In this document: positions 9,377 through 17,779 of the stretch, in pieces
Numbering within the stretch: position 1 is the stretch's first letter
Layout: every line of letters starts with the position of its first letter
Assembly (NCBI RefSeq): GCF_040939785.1
Contig: NZ_CP162553.1
Location: forward strand, 1,488,001-1,552,000
Reading direction: 5' to 3'
Origin: Bradyrhizobium lupini
GTDB lineage: Bacteria; Pseudomonadota; Alphaproteobacteria; Rhizobiales; Xanthobacteraceae
Length of the DNA stretch: 64,000 nt
The notes under the pieces: generated by a model
What the model was told of the DNA's origin: nothing
Seen by the model: the letters and a program-made list of their open reading frames with translations, nothing else
Databases searched by the model: none
Position numbers and translations under genes: made by a program

Positions 9377-10528
9377 TCAGACCTTAATCGGCGCGACGTC
9401 GATCCAGCGCCGCTCCTTCCAGCTCTTCAGCGCGCATTCGGCGAGCTGCACGCCCTTGACGCCTTCGAGCAGCGTGAATTTGTAGGGCGCATCCTCGTAG
9501 ACGTGGCGGATGAACATCTCCCACTGCTCCTTGAAGCCGTTGTCGTAGGTGACGTTGTCAGGCAGCTTCTGCCAGTCGCCGTAGAAATCGTGCAGCCGCT
9601 TCTCGTCGGGATTCCATACCGGCCGGGGCGTCGCCTGCCGCGCCTGGATCATGCAGTCGGAAAGGCCGGCGACGGCCGAGCCCAGCGTGCCGTCGACCTG
9701 GAAGGTGACGAGATCGTCGCGATAGACGCGCGTCACCCAGGACATGTTGATGTGGGCGATGGCGCCGCCCTTGAGCTGGAACGTGGCATAGGCGGAGTCG
9801 TCGGCGGTCGCCTTGTACTTCTTGCCCTGCTCGTCGAAACGCTCGGGGATGTCGGTGTTGCCGATGCAGCTCACGCTCTCGACCTCGCCAAAGAGATTGT
9901 CGAGCACGTAGCGCCAGTGGCAAACCATGTCGAGGATGATGCCGCCGCCATCCTCGTCGCGGTAATTCCATGACGGCCGCTGCGCCTCCTGCCAGCCGCC
10001 TTCGAACACCCAATAGCCGAACTCGCCGCGCACCGAGAGAATACGGCCGAAGAAGCCGGAGTCGCGCAGGAAGGCGATCTTCTTCAGGCCGGGCAGGAAC
10101 AGCTTGTCCTGCACCGTGCCGTGCTTGATGCCCTTGGAATTGGCGAGCTTGACGACCTCGAGCGCCGCCTCGAAGTTCGTCGCGATCGGCTTCTCGCAAT
10201 AAACGTGCTTGCCGGCATTGATGGCCTGGGTCAGAAGGCCCGGCCGTGCCTGTGTGGTCGCGGCATCGAAGAACATGGTGTCGTTCTTGTCGGCGAGGGC
10301 GGCATCGAGATCGGTGGTCCAGCGCGTGACGTTGTAGCGCTTGGCAAGGGCCTCGACCTTCTCGGCGCTGCGGCCGACCAGGATCGGGTCCGGCATCACG
10401 CGGTCGCCGTTCTTCAAGCGGACGCCGCCCTGCTCGCGGATCGCGACGATCGAGCGGATCAGATGCTGGTTGAGCCCCATGCGGCCGGTGACGCCGTTCA
10501 TGATGAGGCCGAGGCGTTGGGTGGTCAT
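9377..10528 (-). CDS. Gfo/Idh/MocA family NAD(P)-dependent oxidoreductase
   Basis: 383-aa sugar/polyol dehydrogenase. The N-terminal Rossmann segment starts GLIMNGVTGRMGLNQHLIRS, and the catalytic EKP of the family is present in HVYCEKPIATNFEAAL. The C-terminal alpha/beta domain carries the substrate pocket (GGGIILDMVCHWRYVLD). It would oxidise a hydroxyl of the imported compound. Its ATG overlaps the stop of the upstream enolase-superfamily gene (ATGA), so it is translationally coupled. Product identity at family level is firm; substrate is unknown. Confidence 0.92.
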   Translation of the reverse strand: MTTQRLGLIMNGVTGRMGLNQHLIRSIVAIREQGGVRLKNGDRVMPDPILVGRSAEKVEALAKRYNVTRWTTDLDAALADKNDTMFFDAATTQARPGLLTQAINAGKHVYCEKPIATNFEAALEVVKLANSKGIKHGTVQDKLFLPGLKKIAFLRDSGFFGRILSVRGEFGYWVFEGGWQEAQRPSWNYRDEDGGGIILDMVCHWRYVLDNLFGEVESVSCIGNTDIPERFDEQGKKYKATADDSAYATFQLKGGAIAHINMSWVTRVYRDDLVTFQVDGTLGSAVAGLSDCMIQARQATPRPVWNPDEKRLHDFYGDWQKLPDNVTYDNGFKEQWEMFIRHVYEDAPYKFTLLEGVKGVQLAECALKSWKERRWIDVAPIKV

Positions 10529-11922
10529 GCCGATTGCTCCCTAGGTGATTTGGGCTGTTCGAGCGGGCGTAGCGCCGACCAGTCCGGATGGACCGACGTC
10601 GCAAAACCCGTTGTGCGAAGCGATCCCGTCAGGAGATCGCCGTCGTGAATGGAGAGACGGATACCCTGCCCGGCATCGGCGTAGAGATCGGGGTGAGCGG
10701 CGGCGAACGCTTGGGTCTCTGCGGCAGGCGTATCACCGAAGCCATCCACATAATGATGGCCGTTACGTTCGGCATGGGTGATGCCGATGAAGGCACCGAG
10801 CGCAAGGTCCTGCTGCACGGCGACGCCCGCCTGGCAGGTCAGGTCCTCGCCGGTCACGAAGAATCTTTCGCCGGCCACGCTCCATTTCGCCGCGCGCGTC
10901 GCGTTGACGATGGACTTGTAAAGCCCTTTGCACGATTTCGACGAGATGCCGTGATAGCCAAGCGCCCGTGCCGCAGGAAACGTATCGTAGGAATCGTCGG
11001 CTTCGTCGATGATGAAACCGCGCGCAGCGAGAGAGCCGAGCGGCGACAGCCTCGTAACATCGCGCGGCATTGGCTGCTCGATATAGAGCAGCCTGGATGA
11101 AATCGATCGCAGCGCAGTGTCATGGTCGAGCCGGCCGATGAGTTCATGCAAGGCTGCGAGATCGGCATATTGCTCGTTGGCATCGAGCGTCAGGTTGTAG
11201 TCACGGTCCAGCGCATCGAGCTCCTTGCCGATGCGCGCCAGCCGCGCTGCATCGGCGACGGGGTCCCCCGACAGCTTCAGCTTGAAGTATCTTGCCCCGG
11301 AGTTCTCGCGGGCATCGGCAACCCCGCCCTCGCCTTCAACGGTGTCGTCGAGGCCGACGGTATGCCTGATGGCAACACGCGGCAGCGGCTTCCGGCCGGA
11401 TAGAAACGTCGTGAGATCCGTCTCCTTCAGGTCGGGCGAAAGCCGCGCGTCGATGCCGGCGATGTTGCCGGCCATGCCGTCGAAAAAATTGGTCTCGGCA
11501 GCGCGGAGCAGCGCATCGAGGATCGCTTTGTCGATTTCGGCGGGGCCGTAAGCCGCCGCAAGCGCCGGAATGTTCTTTTTCGCACATGTCGCGACCTGGG
11601 CACCGATGCACGAGGCATGCAGATCGAATGCCGTCAAAAACCCGGTTCGCGCGAGATAAAGCCCCCGCGCGATCTCCAGCGCGCGGCGCAAATCATCGAC
11701 AGTCTGCGCCGGCGACAGTTCCGGCCGCTTGTCGAACCATTTCGGCACCAGCAGCTCGGCGCTGGCACCGACCGCGCTTCCCCGGCCCTCCACCTCGATC
11801 TCGACCCGCACGAACAGCTGCGGCGTCGCGTTGATCGTGATCGCGCCGAAGCGGAACGGCCGCGCGAACTGCACGGGACGTTCGAAGAACGCGATATCTC
11901 GCAGCTTCAGACGCGGCGCCAT
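10525..11922 (-). CDS. Enolase-superfamily enzyme (mandelate racemase/muconate lactonising-like)
   Basis: 465-aa enzyme, longer than the usual 370-400. Superfamily elements are visible: a Lys-x-Lys segment (YFKLKLSGD), metal ligands in LTLDANEQY and YIEQPM, a third acidic site in FIIDEADDS, and a following Lys-containing strand (GISSKSCKG). Members abstract a proton alpha to a carboxylate and usually dehydrate or racemise sugar acids. It lies 4 bp after the ABC ATPase gene and overlaps the dehydrogenase gene. Acid-sugar dehydratase is the likeliest role, but this is inference. Confidence 0.85.
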   Translation of the reverse strand: MAPRLKLRDIAFFERPVQFARPFRFGAITINATPQLFVRVEIEVEGRGSAVGASAELLVPKWFDKRPELSPAQTVDDLRRALEIARGLYLARTGFLTAFDLHASCIGAQVATCAKKNIPALAAAYGPAEIDKAILDALLRAAETNFFDGMAGNIAGIDARLSPDLKETDLTTFLSGRKPLPRVAIRHTVGLDDTVEGEGGVADARENSGARYFKLKLSGDPVADAARLARIGKELDALDRDYNLTLDANEQYADLAALHELIGRLDHDTALRSISSRLLYIEQPMPRDVTRLSPLGSLAARGFIIDEADDSYDTFPAARALGYHGISSKSCKGLYKSIVNATRAAKWSVAGERFFVTGEDLTCQAGVAVQQDLALGAFIGITHAERNGHHYVDGFGDTPAAETQAFAAAHPDLYADAGQGIRLSIHDGDLLTGSLRTTGFATSVHPDWSALRPLEQPKSPREQSA

Positions 11923-11926
11923 GGCT

Positions 11927-12775
11927 TTAGTCCAGCGAACCTTGCGAGAAGAAATGCTTGCGGATGCGCTGGACGAGTTCGGTGAACACAGGGTCGGCCA
12001 TCACGTCGAGCGAGCGCGGGCGCGGCAGCGGGACGTCGTAGATCGCGGCGACCGCGCCGGGCCGCTCGGTCATGACCAGCACGCGATCGGCGAGGAACAC
12101 GGCCTCGGGGATCGAATGCGTGATCAGCAGCACCGTCTTTCTGGTCTCGCGCTGGATCCGCATCAGCTCGACATTCATGCGCTCGCGCGTCAACGCGTCG
12201 AGGGCGCCGAACGGCTCGTCCATCAGCATGATCCTGGGATCATGCACCAGCGCGCGGCAGATCGAGGCGCGCTGCTGCATGCCCCCGGAGAGCTGCCACG
12301 GCAGCTTCTTCTCGAAGCCTTCGAGCCCGACCAGCTTCAACAGCGCCTTGGCGCGGTCGAGATATGTCTGGCGCGGCAGCCGCTTCATGTCGATCGGCAG
12401 CATCACGTTGGACAGGATGTTGCGCCATGGCAGCAGCAGCGCGTTCTGGAACACGATGCCGACATTGCCGTGCGGCGTCGTCACCTTCTCACCCTCGACC
12501 AGGATCTCGCCCGTCGTCGGCGGCAGCAGTCCCGAGATCAGCTTGAGCAGCGTGGACTTGCCGCAGCCGGATGGGCCGACCACGACGAAGAACTCGCCGT
12601 CATTGATGTGAAAGTCGAGCGGCCGCAACGACGGCACATCGCCGTCGCGCGTCCTATAGGTCTTCGACACGCCGGACAGTTTGATGCCCGACGCATCGCC
12701 CGCAGCCCGGTCGCTCACCAGTCTCAGATGCGCGGCCGGTTGCAGGGTTTCACTCATGGCTGTCGCGGGTTTCAC
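11927..12775 (-). CDS. ABC transporter ATP-binding protein (SsuB/TauB/NrtD class)
   Basis: ATPase of the nitrate/sulfonate/taurine-type importer family, 282 aa. Walker A GPSGCGKSTLL, signature LSGGMQQR, Walker B IMLMDEPFGALD and the switch region ITHSIPEA are all intact. The start overlaps the stop of the substrate-binding-protein gene (ATGA); MSETLQ at 12757 is an alternative start. It works with the permease and binding protein upstream; the catabolic neighbours suggest an organic, sugar-acid-like or polyol ligand rather than nitrate. Confidence 0.93.
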   Translation of the reverse strand: MKPATAMSETLQPAAHLRLVSDRAAGDASGIKLSGVSKTYRTRDGDVPSLRPLDFHINDGEFFVVVGPSGCGKSTLLKLISGLLPPTTGEILVEGEKVTTPHGNVGIVFQNALLLPWRNILSNVMLPIDMKRLPRQTYLDRAKALLKLVGLEGFEKKLPWQLSGGMQQRASICRALVHDPRIMLMDEPFGALDALTRERMNVELMRIQRETRKTVLLITHSIPEAVFLADRVLVMTERPGAVAAIYDVPLPRPRSLDVMADPVFTELVQRIRKHFFSQGSLD

Positions 12776-13764
12776 GAACCGCTCTTCGGCAGATAGTCGT
12801 TGGTATAGAACGCCTTCGGGTTCTCCTTGGCCTTGGCATCGAGCCCGCCATATTCGACCATCAGGTTGACGCTGTCGGTCATGTTCTGGTCGGTGACCTG
12901 GAACGGCCGCTTGCTCTTGGTCTCAGCAGTCCGGTAGAGCGGAATGGTTAGCTCAAAACCCTGCGTCAGCGTGTCGACCTTGCCGCCCTTTGGGTTGGCA
13001 TCGAGGATCGACTGCGCCGCGGCCTTCGGCTCCTTCTCGGCGGCCTCGACCGCCTTGGTCGTCGCCGACATGAAGCGGCGGACGAGATCGGCATTGGCCT
13101 TCACATAATCAGTGTTGGCGATGATGCCCGAGGAGACCATGTTGATGCCGTAGTCGGCGAACTTGATCGGATAGACGTCCTTGCCGGTGGCGTCCTTGAT
13201 CTTCATGGACTGGTCCATGACATAGCCGAGCAAGAGATCAGCCTGGCCGTTGATGACCGCGTTGAGCTTGGTCTGGCCGTCGCCGGCAACCGTCTGGAAG
13301 TCACTTTCCTTCAGGCCGGTCTTCTTCAGGAACAACGGCCAGATCTGGGTCATGGAATCGGCCGGCGTGATCGCGACTGTCTTGCCCTTGATATCCTCCG
13401 GCTTCCTGATGTTCTTGTCGGCGAAACCCATCGCGGACATCGGGCTGGTCTGGAGCAGCACGCCGGTCGCGACCACCGGCGCGCCCTTGATCGCGGCACG
13501 CATCATGGTGGGCACGTCGACATAGCCGAAATCGGCGGTCTTGGCGGCCACCGCCTGCGTGGTCGCGGCCGAGCCGCGGCCTTCCTGGATCTCGAGGTCG
13601 ATGCCTTCGGCTGCGTAGATGCCCTTGGCCTTGCCGTAATAGAACGGCGCGTGCTCGCCATAGACGTACCAGTTGAGCATCAGCACGACTTTGTCGGCTG
13701 CTTGCGCCGGCATGGCCGCGAACACCATCAGCGCCGCCGAGACAACTCCTATCCACCGCTTCAT
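12772..13764 (-). CDS. ABC transporter substrate-binding protein (SsuA/THI5-like)
   Basis: Periplasmic binding protein of 330 aa with a clear signal peptide (MKRWIGVVSAALMVFAAMPAQAADK). The mature part has the NMT1/THI5-like fold signatures GKAKGIYAAEGIDLEIQEG and GLKESDFQTVAGDGQTKLNA. The ATG at 13764 is preferred over the GTG two codons upstream because AGGGAG lies 8 bases before it. This family binds sulfonates, nitrate, pyrimidine precursors and other small molecules, so ligand prediction is weak. Confidence 0.92.
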   Translation of the reverse strand: MKRWIGVVSAALMVFAAMPAQAADKVVLMLNWYVYGEHAPFYYGKAKGIYAAEGIDLEIQEGRGSAATTQAVAAKTADFGYVDVPTMMRAAIKGAPVVATGVLLQTSPMSAMGFADKNIRKPEDIKGKTVAITPADSMTQIWPLFLKKTGLKESDFQTVAGDGQTKLNAVINGQADLLLGYVMDQSMKIKDATGKDVYPIKFADYGINMVSSGIIANTDYVKANADLVRRFMSATTKAVEAAEKEPKAAAQSILDANPKGGKVDTLTQGFELTIPLYRTAETKSKRPFQVTDQNMTDSVNLMVEYGGLDAKAKENPKAFYTNDYLPKSGS

Positions 13765-13827
13765 CGTCACTCTCCCTTCTCGTTGTTGCGTCGGCCGTTT
13801 GGCGGCCGTTCGTCGCTTTGGTTGTTG

Positions 13828-14637
13828 TTAAGAGGCGAAAATCACGTCCTCGCGCTGGCTAACATGCCAGGGAATGACCAGCTTCTCGATCCGGTCCACG
13901 ATCCAGAACAGGATGACGCCGAGCAGCGCGAGGATCACGAGCGCTGCGAACATCGTGGGCAGGTCGAAGGTGCCGATCGAGCGCTGCATCACATAGCCGA
14001 TGCCGGAATTGGAGCCGACGAACTCGCCGACGACGGCGCCGACCACGGCGAGCGTCACTGACACTTTGAGGCCGGAGAAGATCGCGGGCAGCGCATGCGG
14101 CAGGTTCACCGCGCAAAACACCTGGAAGCGGCTGCCCTGCATGGCGCGGGCGAGATCGACCATATCTGGATCGACCGATTTGAAGCCCTGCACGGCGGAG
14201 ACCACCACCGGAAAGAAGCCGAGCAGGAACGCCGAAATCACTTTCGGAATGATGCCGAAGCCAAACCAGACTACGAACAGCGGCGCGATCGCGATCTTCG
14301 GCACGGATTGCGAGAACACCAGCAGCGGATAGACGTAGCTCTCCACCGTCTTGGAGCCCGCGATCAGCATCGCGATGGGGATGCCAAACAACGCCGAGAG
14401 CGCGAAACCGCAGACGGTGGCATAAGTCGTCGGCCAGGACTGGCGCAACAGTTCCGGCCAATCGGTGCGCAGCACCGCAATGACATCGCCCGGCGACGGG
14501 ATCTGGTAGGCGGGAATCTTGAACAGCCGGATGGCGAGATCCCAGGCCACGACGATGAACACCAGGAACAAAAACGGCCGAATCCAGGCCGCATTCAGCA
14601 TCTTGGACACCGCACTCTGCGGCTTCAGCTCAGCCAC
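13828..14637 (-). CDS. ABC transporter permease (SsuC/TauC class)
   Basis: 269-aa permease with about six hydrophobic segments, the first at residues 16-37, and the EAA-type cytoplasmic loop (RAMQGSRFQVFCAVNLPHALPAIFSGLK). It is the first gene of the seven-gene operon, 63 bp before the binding-protein gene. A palindrome-containing stretch 38-53 bp upstream of its start may be the operator for the TetR gene on the other side of the gap. Confidence 0.92.
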   Translation of the reverse strand: MAELKPQSAVSKMLNAAWIRPFLFLVFIVVAWDLAIRLFKIPAYQIPSPGDVIAVLRTDWPELLRQSWPTTYATVCGFALSALFGIPIAMLIAGSKTVESYVYPLLVFSQSVPKIAIAPLFVVWFGFGIIPKVISAFLLGFFPVVVSAVQGFKSVDPDMVDLARAMQGSRFQVFCAVNLPHALPAIFSGLKVSVTLAVVGAVVGEFVGSNSGIGYVMQRSIGTFDLPTMFAALVILALLGVILFWIVDRIEKLVIPWHVSQREDVIFAS

Positions 14638-14674
14638 GTCTCACTCCCGGCAGTCTTGTTCGTTGGGCGAGAAA

Positions 14675-14690
14675 TTAACCCGTTGGGTAA
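14675..14690. promoter_or_regulatory. Candidate operator upstream of the seven-gene catabolic operon
   Basis: TTAACCCGTTGGGTAA contains ACCC-GTT-GGGT and lies 38-53 bp before the permease start. CGTTGGG recurs 20 bp away (14661-14667 and 14681-14687). It could bind the TetR protein encoded upstream. The symmetry is imperfect and the assignment is tentative. Confidence 0.35.
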
Positions 14691-14773
14691 ATACTGTCCA
14701 GCGGTTTTCCTGCGACGTTTTGGGCGGGTTCCGGGTGGCTTGAGGGACGCGTCGGCAGCGCCACGTCTTCGGT

Positions 14774-14875
14774 GTCATTCCCCGCGAAGGCGGGGAATCC
14801 AGTACGCCGCGACCCGTCGGCTCAACCAAAACCGTCTCGGAGTACTGGATCGTCCGGTCAAGCCGGACGATGACG
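14774..14875. repeat. Long intergenic palindrome, family A copy 1
   Basis: About 102 bp bounded by GTCAT/ATGAC, with an inner TCCAGTAC/GTACTGGA pair. Two further hairpins, TTCCCCGC/GCGGGGAA and CGTCCGG/CCGGACG, sit inside the arms, so the strand can fold as a branched cruciform. A second copy with the same design and compensated differences lies at 40195-40295. No coding sequence. Confidence 0.85.
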
Positions 14876-14927
14876 GCTGAATTCGGAGAAGCGCCGATAA
14901 TCCATCGAGCTGTAGCGAGTTACACCG

Positions 14928-15641
14928 CTAAACCGTCTGCGCCACCGCAGCGCGCGACTTCGGCGCCTTCGTCATAGCTAACAGTGCGGCCGACTGCCCC
15001 GTCAGCGCTGCCAGCACGAGGCCGACCATGTGGTCCAGCCGCTCGTCCTTGGCGTCCTTGGCCAGCAAATCGCGACCGAAGATCACGCTAAGCGTCGCCG
15101 AGTTCGACAGATAGAAGAAGCAGAGTCCCGCGATCGAGATGTAGAGCTGGACAGGATCGACCGCGACCTTGAAGTCGCCGCCGGACACACCGCGCCGCAC
15201 CACGGTGCCGATCATCTCGACGAAGGGCGAGTGCATCGACTTCACCTTGGTCGATTTCTTGAGATGCTTTGCGCGCGCGAGATTCTCGGTCTGGAGCAGC
15301 GACAGGAATTCGGGATTGCGCAGGAAATAATTCCAGGTGAACTCAATTAGGCGGCGGATGGCCTCGGGCGGATCGAGATGTTCGAGATCGAGCCCGCGCT
15401 CCTCGCTGCGGATCTTGTCATAGGCGCCTTCGAGCACCGCGAGATAGAGCTCGTCCTTGTTGCCGACGTGATAATACAGCATCCGCTTGTTGGCGCCGGC
15501 GTTGGCCGCGATGCGGTCGACGCGCGCACCGGCAAGCCCGTGCGCCGAGAATTCCTGCTTGGCGGCTTCGAGAATGCGCAGCCGCATCCCCTCGGGATCG
15601 CGCTGCCATTTCAGAGTTCGCTTTGCCGCTGCTTTCGCCAA
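14928..15641 (-). CDS. TetR/AcrR family transcriptional regulator
   Basis: 237-aa regulator read from a TTG at 15641 (product begins MAKAAAKRTLKWQ). The helix-turn-helix lies at ARVDRIAANAGANKRMLYYHV, followed by NKDELYLAVLEGAY, and a helical effector domain follows. It is transcribed in the same direction as, and just upstream of, the ABC/catabolic operon, with a 290-bp gap filled largely by palindrome family A. It is the likeliest local regulator of that operon; ligand unknown. Confidence 0.88.
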   Translation of the reverse strand: MAKAAAKRTLKWQRDPEGMRLRILEAAKQEFSAHGLAGARVDRIAANAGANKRMLYYHVGNKDELYLAVLEGAYDKIRSEERGLDLEHLDPPEAIRRLIEFTWNYFLRNPEFLSLLQTENLARAKHLKKSTKVKSMHSPFVEMIGTVVRRGVSGGDFKVAVDPVQLYISIAGLCFFYLSNSATLSVIFGRDLLAKDAKDERLDHMVGLVLAALTGQSAALLAMTKAPKSRAAVAQTV

Positions 15642-15706
15642 ACCGGTTGCTCGCTGGGTGCTATCAGGATGCCGTGTAACACGCGCTCGGCCCGCCGCAT
15701 AGTTTC

Positions 15707-15791
15707 GTCATTGCGAGCGTAGCGACCCAATCCAGACTGCCACCACGGAGGCAGTCTGGGTTGCTTCGTCGCAAGAGCTCCTCGCAATGAC
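15707..15791. repeat. Long intergenic palindrome, family B copy 1
   Basis: 85 bp running from GTCATTGCGAG to CTCGCAATGAC, with a central arm around CAGACTGCC/GGCAGTCTG. A second copy with the same ends lies at 31293-31376. It is non-coding and located between the TetR and VOC genes. Confidence 0.85.
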
Positions 15792-15808
15792 GAGGGGAGG
15801 ACTGAACC

Positions 15809-16657
15809 TCAATCCACCGGCTTCGACGAGCGCTCCAGCAGGACCGTCTGGGTGCCGCAGGTGCCGGTCCGCACCGTCATCACCCGCGTGCCCGGCTTGC
15901 GGCCGTTGCGCACGTCGCTGACGTCGAGGCCGGCGGCAATCAGGCGGGCGCGCGTGGCGTCGATATCGGCCACCCGCCAGCTCAGGCCCCAGAGGCGGTC
16001 ATGCAGGGAATCGCCGCCCGCAACGGGGCGGCGCACCACCTCGACGACGAGATCGCCGCAGCGGAAGAACATCAGCTGGCCCCAATCCTGGTGCGAGCGG
16101 TCAAGCGCCAGATCGAGCCCGAGCCGCGCGCCATAGAGCGCGGCGGCGCGATCGGAGTCTTCGGTCGTGATCACGACGTGGTCGAGCGCATCGATCGGCG
16201 CGATATCGGTCGCCGGCGAAAGCGGACGCTCATCAGCCAGTTCGAGGAAGAACATGCGCACGCCGCGCGTGAGCTCCGTGGCGGCGCGCGTCCGCTTCCA
16301 GTGCAGGACCGCACCGCTCTCCGCATCGCTGCTTTCGACCTCGGCGACCGGATCCGGCTTGAGCGCCACCCGCTCCAGCCGCCGGTGCATTTTTCTCATG
16401 TCCGCGACACGAAAGCACAGGCTGGCGAGCACGCCTTCCTGGTCATCGAGCAGCGCGCGCATGCGGTCGGCGGCCACGCTGAAGCCGTTCGGCGCCATCA
16501 ATTCCATCGTCATGTTCGCAAGAGTGAACAACACCCGGTCGGCGCCCTCGCCCGAGTTCTGCCAGGCCGGCGCGCGCCCGAGCAGCGTCTGATAGGCCGC
16601 CTTGGCCGCACCGATATCCCTGACCAGTGCGACGACGTGATCGAGGCCGGTGATCAT
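15809..16657 (-). CDS. VOC family (glyoxalase/dioxygenase fold) protein, two-domain
   Basis: 282 aa, with two betaalphabetabetabeta modules: GLDHVVALVRDIGAAKAAYQ at the N-terminus and ALDHVVITTEDSDRAAALYG near residue 150, each with the metal-binding His of the fold (GLDHV, ALDHV). Members include glyoxalases, extradiol dioxygenases and fosfomycin-type enzymes; no specific activity can be assigned. It is divergent from the PfkB-type kinase gene across about 210 bp. Confidence 0.85.
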   Translation of the reverse strand: MITGLDHVVALVRDIGAAKAAYQTLLGRAPAWQNSGEGADRVLFTLANMTMELMAPNGFSVAADRMRALLDDQEGVLASLCFRVADMRKMHRRLERVALKPDPVAEVESSDAESGAVLHWKRTRAATELTRGVRMFFLELADERPLSPATDIAPIDALDHVVITTEDSDRAAALYGARLGLDLALDRSHQDWGQLMFFRCGDLVVEVVRRPVAGGDSLHDRLWGLSWRVADIDATRARLIAAGLDVSDVRNGRKPGTRVMTVRTGTCGTQTVLLERSSKPVD

Positions 16658-16867
16658 GCTTCCCCCTGTTGAGCGGCCCGGAACCGTGGACCGAGAGACG
16701 GCGTTTGTCCGGGCTTGGCATTACCCGGTGATGGTCGTATTCCGGCCGCATGCCGACCTCAAGCACTCCCAGCGGCGGTTTTGCGAATAATTTCAGCGGT
16801 CCCGCGACGGAACCGGTGTTACAGTAAGCACGCCGGCCGGGACCACAAAGCGCATCACGGACAAGCA

Positions 16868-17761
16868 ATGCAGGCTCTCTTCATCGGACAGACCTATATC
16901 GACGTCGTCTTCATCACCGACCACATGCCGACCGGCGACGAGAAGCACGTGGCCTCCGACTACGCGGTTTCCTTCGGCGGCAATGCGGTGACCGCGGCGT
17001 TCTGCTGCGCCAAGCTCGGCATCGTGCCCGATCTGATCGCCACCGCGGCCAATGACTGGCTCGGCCGCATGTTCATGGACATGTGCGCGAAATATGCGAT
17101 TTCGCTCCATGGGCGGAAGGTCAATCAGTCCTCGCTGTCCTTCATCATGCCCAAGGACGGCAAGCGCGCCATCGTCCGCTGCCGCGACGACGACCACATC
17201 CATCCCTTCCCGATGCTCAATCTCGGCGGCTGCCGCGCGCTGCATGTCGACGGCCATCAGCCCGATGCCGCGATCCACTACGCAAAAGTCTGCCGCGAGG
17301 CCGGCATCTTGACCTCGCTCGACGGTGGCGGCCTGCGCACCAACACGCATGAGCTATTGGAATTCATCGACGTCGCGATCGTCGCCGAGCGCCTGTGCGA
17401 GCAGATGGATCTCACGCCGGAAAAGATGCTGGACTATCTCAAGAGCCGCGGCTGCAAGATCGGCGGCATCACCATGGGCGAGAAGGGCCTGCTCTGGTAC
17501 GACGAGACCGGAACGGTGCAGGTGATGCCGGCGATGCCGATTCCGCGCGAGCGCGTGATCGACACCAACGGCGCCGGCGACGTCTTCCATGGCGCCTATG
17601 TCTATTCCTATCTCGCCCATCCCGGCAAAAGCTGGCGCGAGCATTTCGATTTTGCCCGGGCAGCCTCGACCTTCAAGATCCAGCGTCTTGGCAACGAAGC
17701 TGGCCTGCCGACTCTTGTCGACATCGCCAAGGTCAGGCACGAGTTCGAGGTTAGGGTCTAG
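16868..17761 (+). CDS. PfkB family carbohydrate kinase
   Basis: 297-aa sugar kinase starting MQALFIGQTYIDVVFITDHM. The PfkB signature 2, DTNGAGDVFHGAYVYSY, with the catalytic Asp in GAGD, is intact near residue 238; the N-terminal VSFGGNAVTAAF matches signature 1. It phosphorylates a sugar or sugar acid with ATP; 2-keto-3-deoxygluconate kinase is possible given the uronate genes nearby, but this is speculative. The ribokinase gene follows 18 bp downstream, so the two kinases are probably co-transcribed. Confidence 0.88.
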   Translation: MQALFIGQTYIDVVFITDHMPTGDEKHVASDYAVSFGGNAVTAAFCCAKLGIVPDLIATAANDWLGRMFMDMCAKYAISLHGRKVNQSSLSFIMPKDGKRAIVRCRDDDHIHPFPMLNLGGCRALHVDGHQPDAAIHYAKVCREAGILTSLDGGGLRTNTHELLEFIDVAIVAERLCEQMDLTPEKMLDYLKSRGCKIGGITMGEKGLLWYDETGTVQVMPAMPIPRERVIDTNGAGDVFHGAYVYSYLAHPGKSWREHFDFARAASTFKIQRLGNEAGLPTLVDIAKVRHEFEVRV

Positions 17762-17779
17762 CGCTCGCAGGGGTCTCTC

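Noticed and set aside
13790..13812. CGGCCG repeats between ABC binding-protein and permease genes as a terminator
   Set aside because: Self-complementary short units without a stable longer stem or T-run.
14774..14875. Palindrome as an insertion sequence
   Set aside because: Too short, no transposase frame and no target-site duplication seen; better classed as an intergenic repeat.
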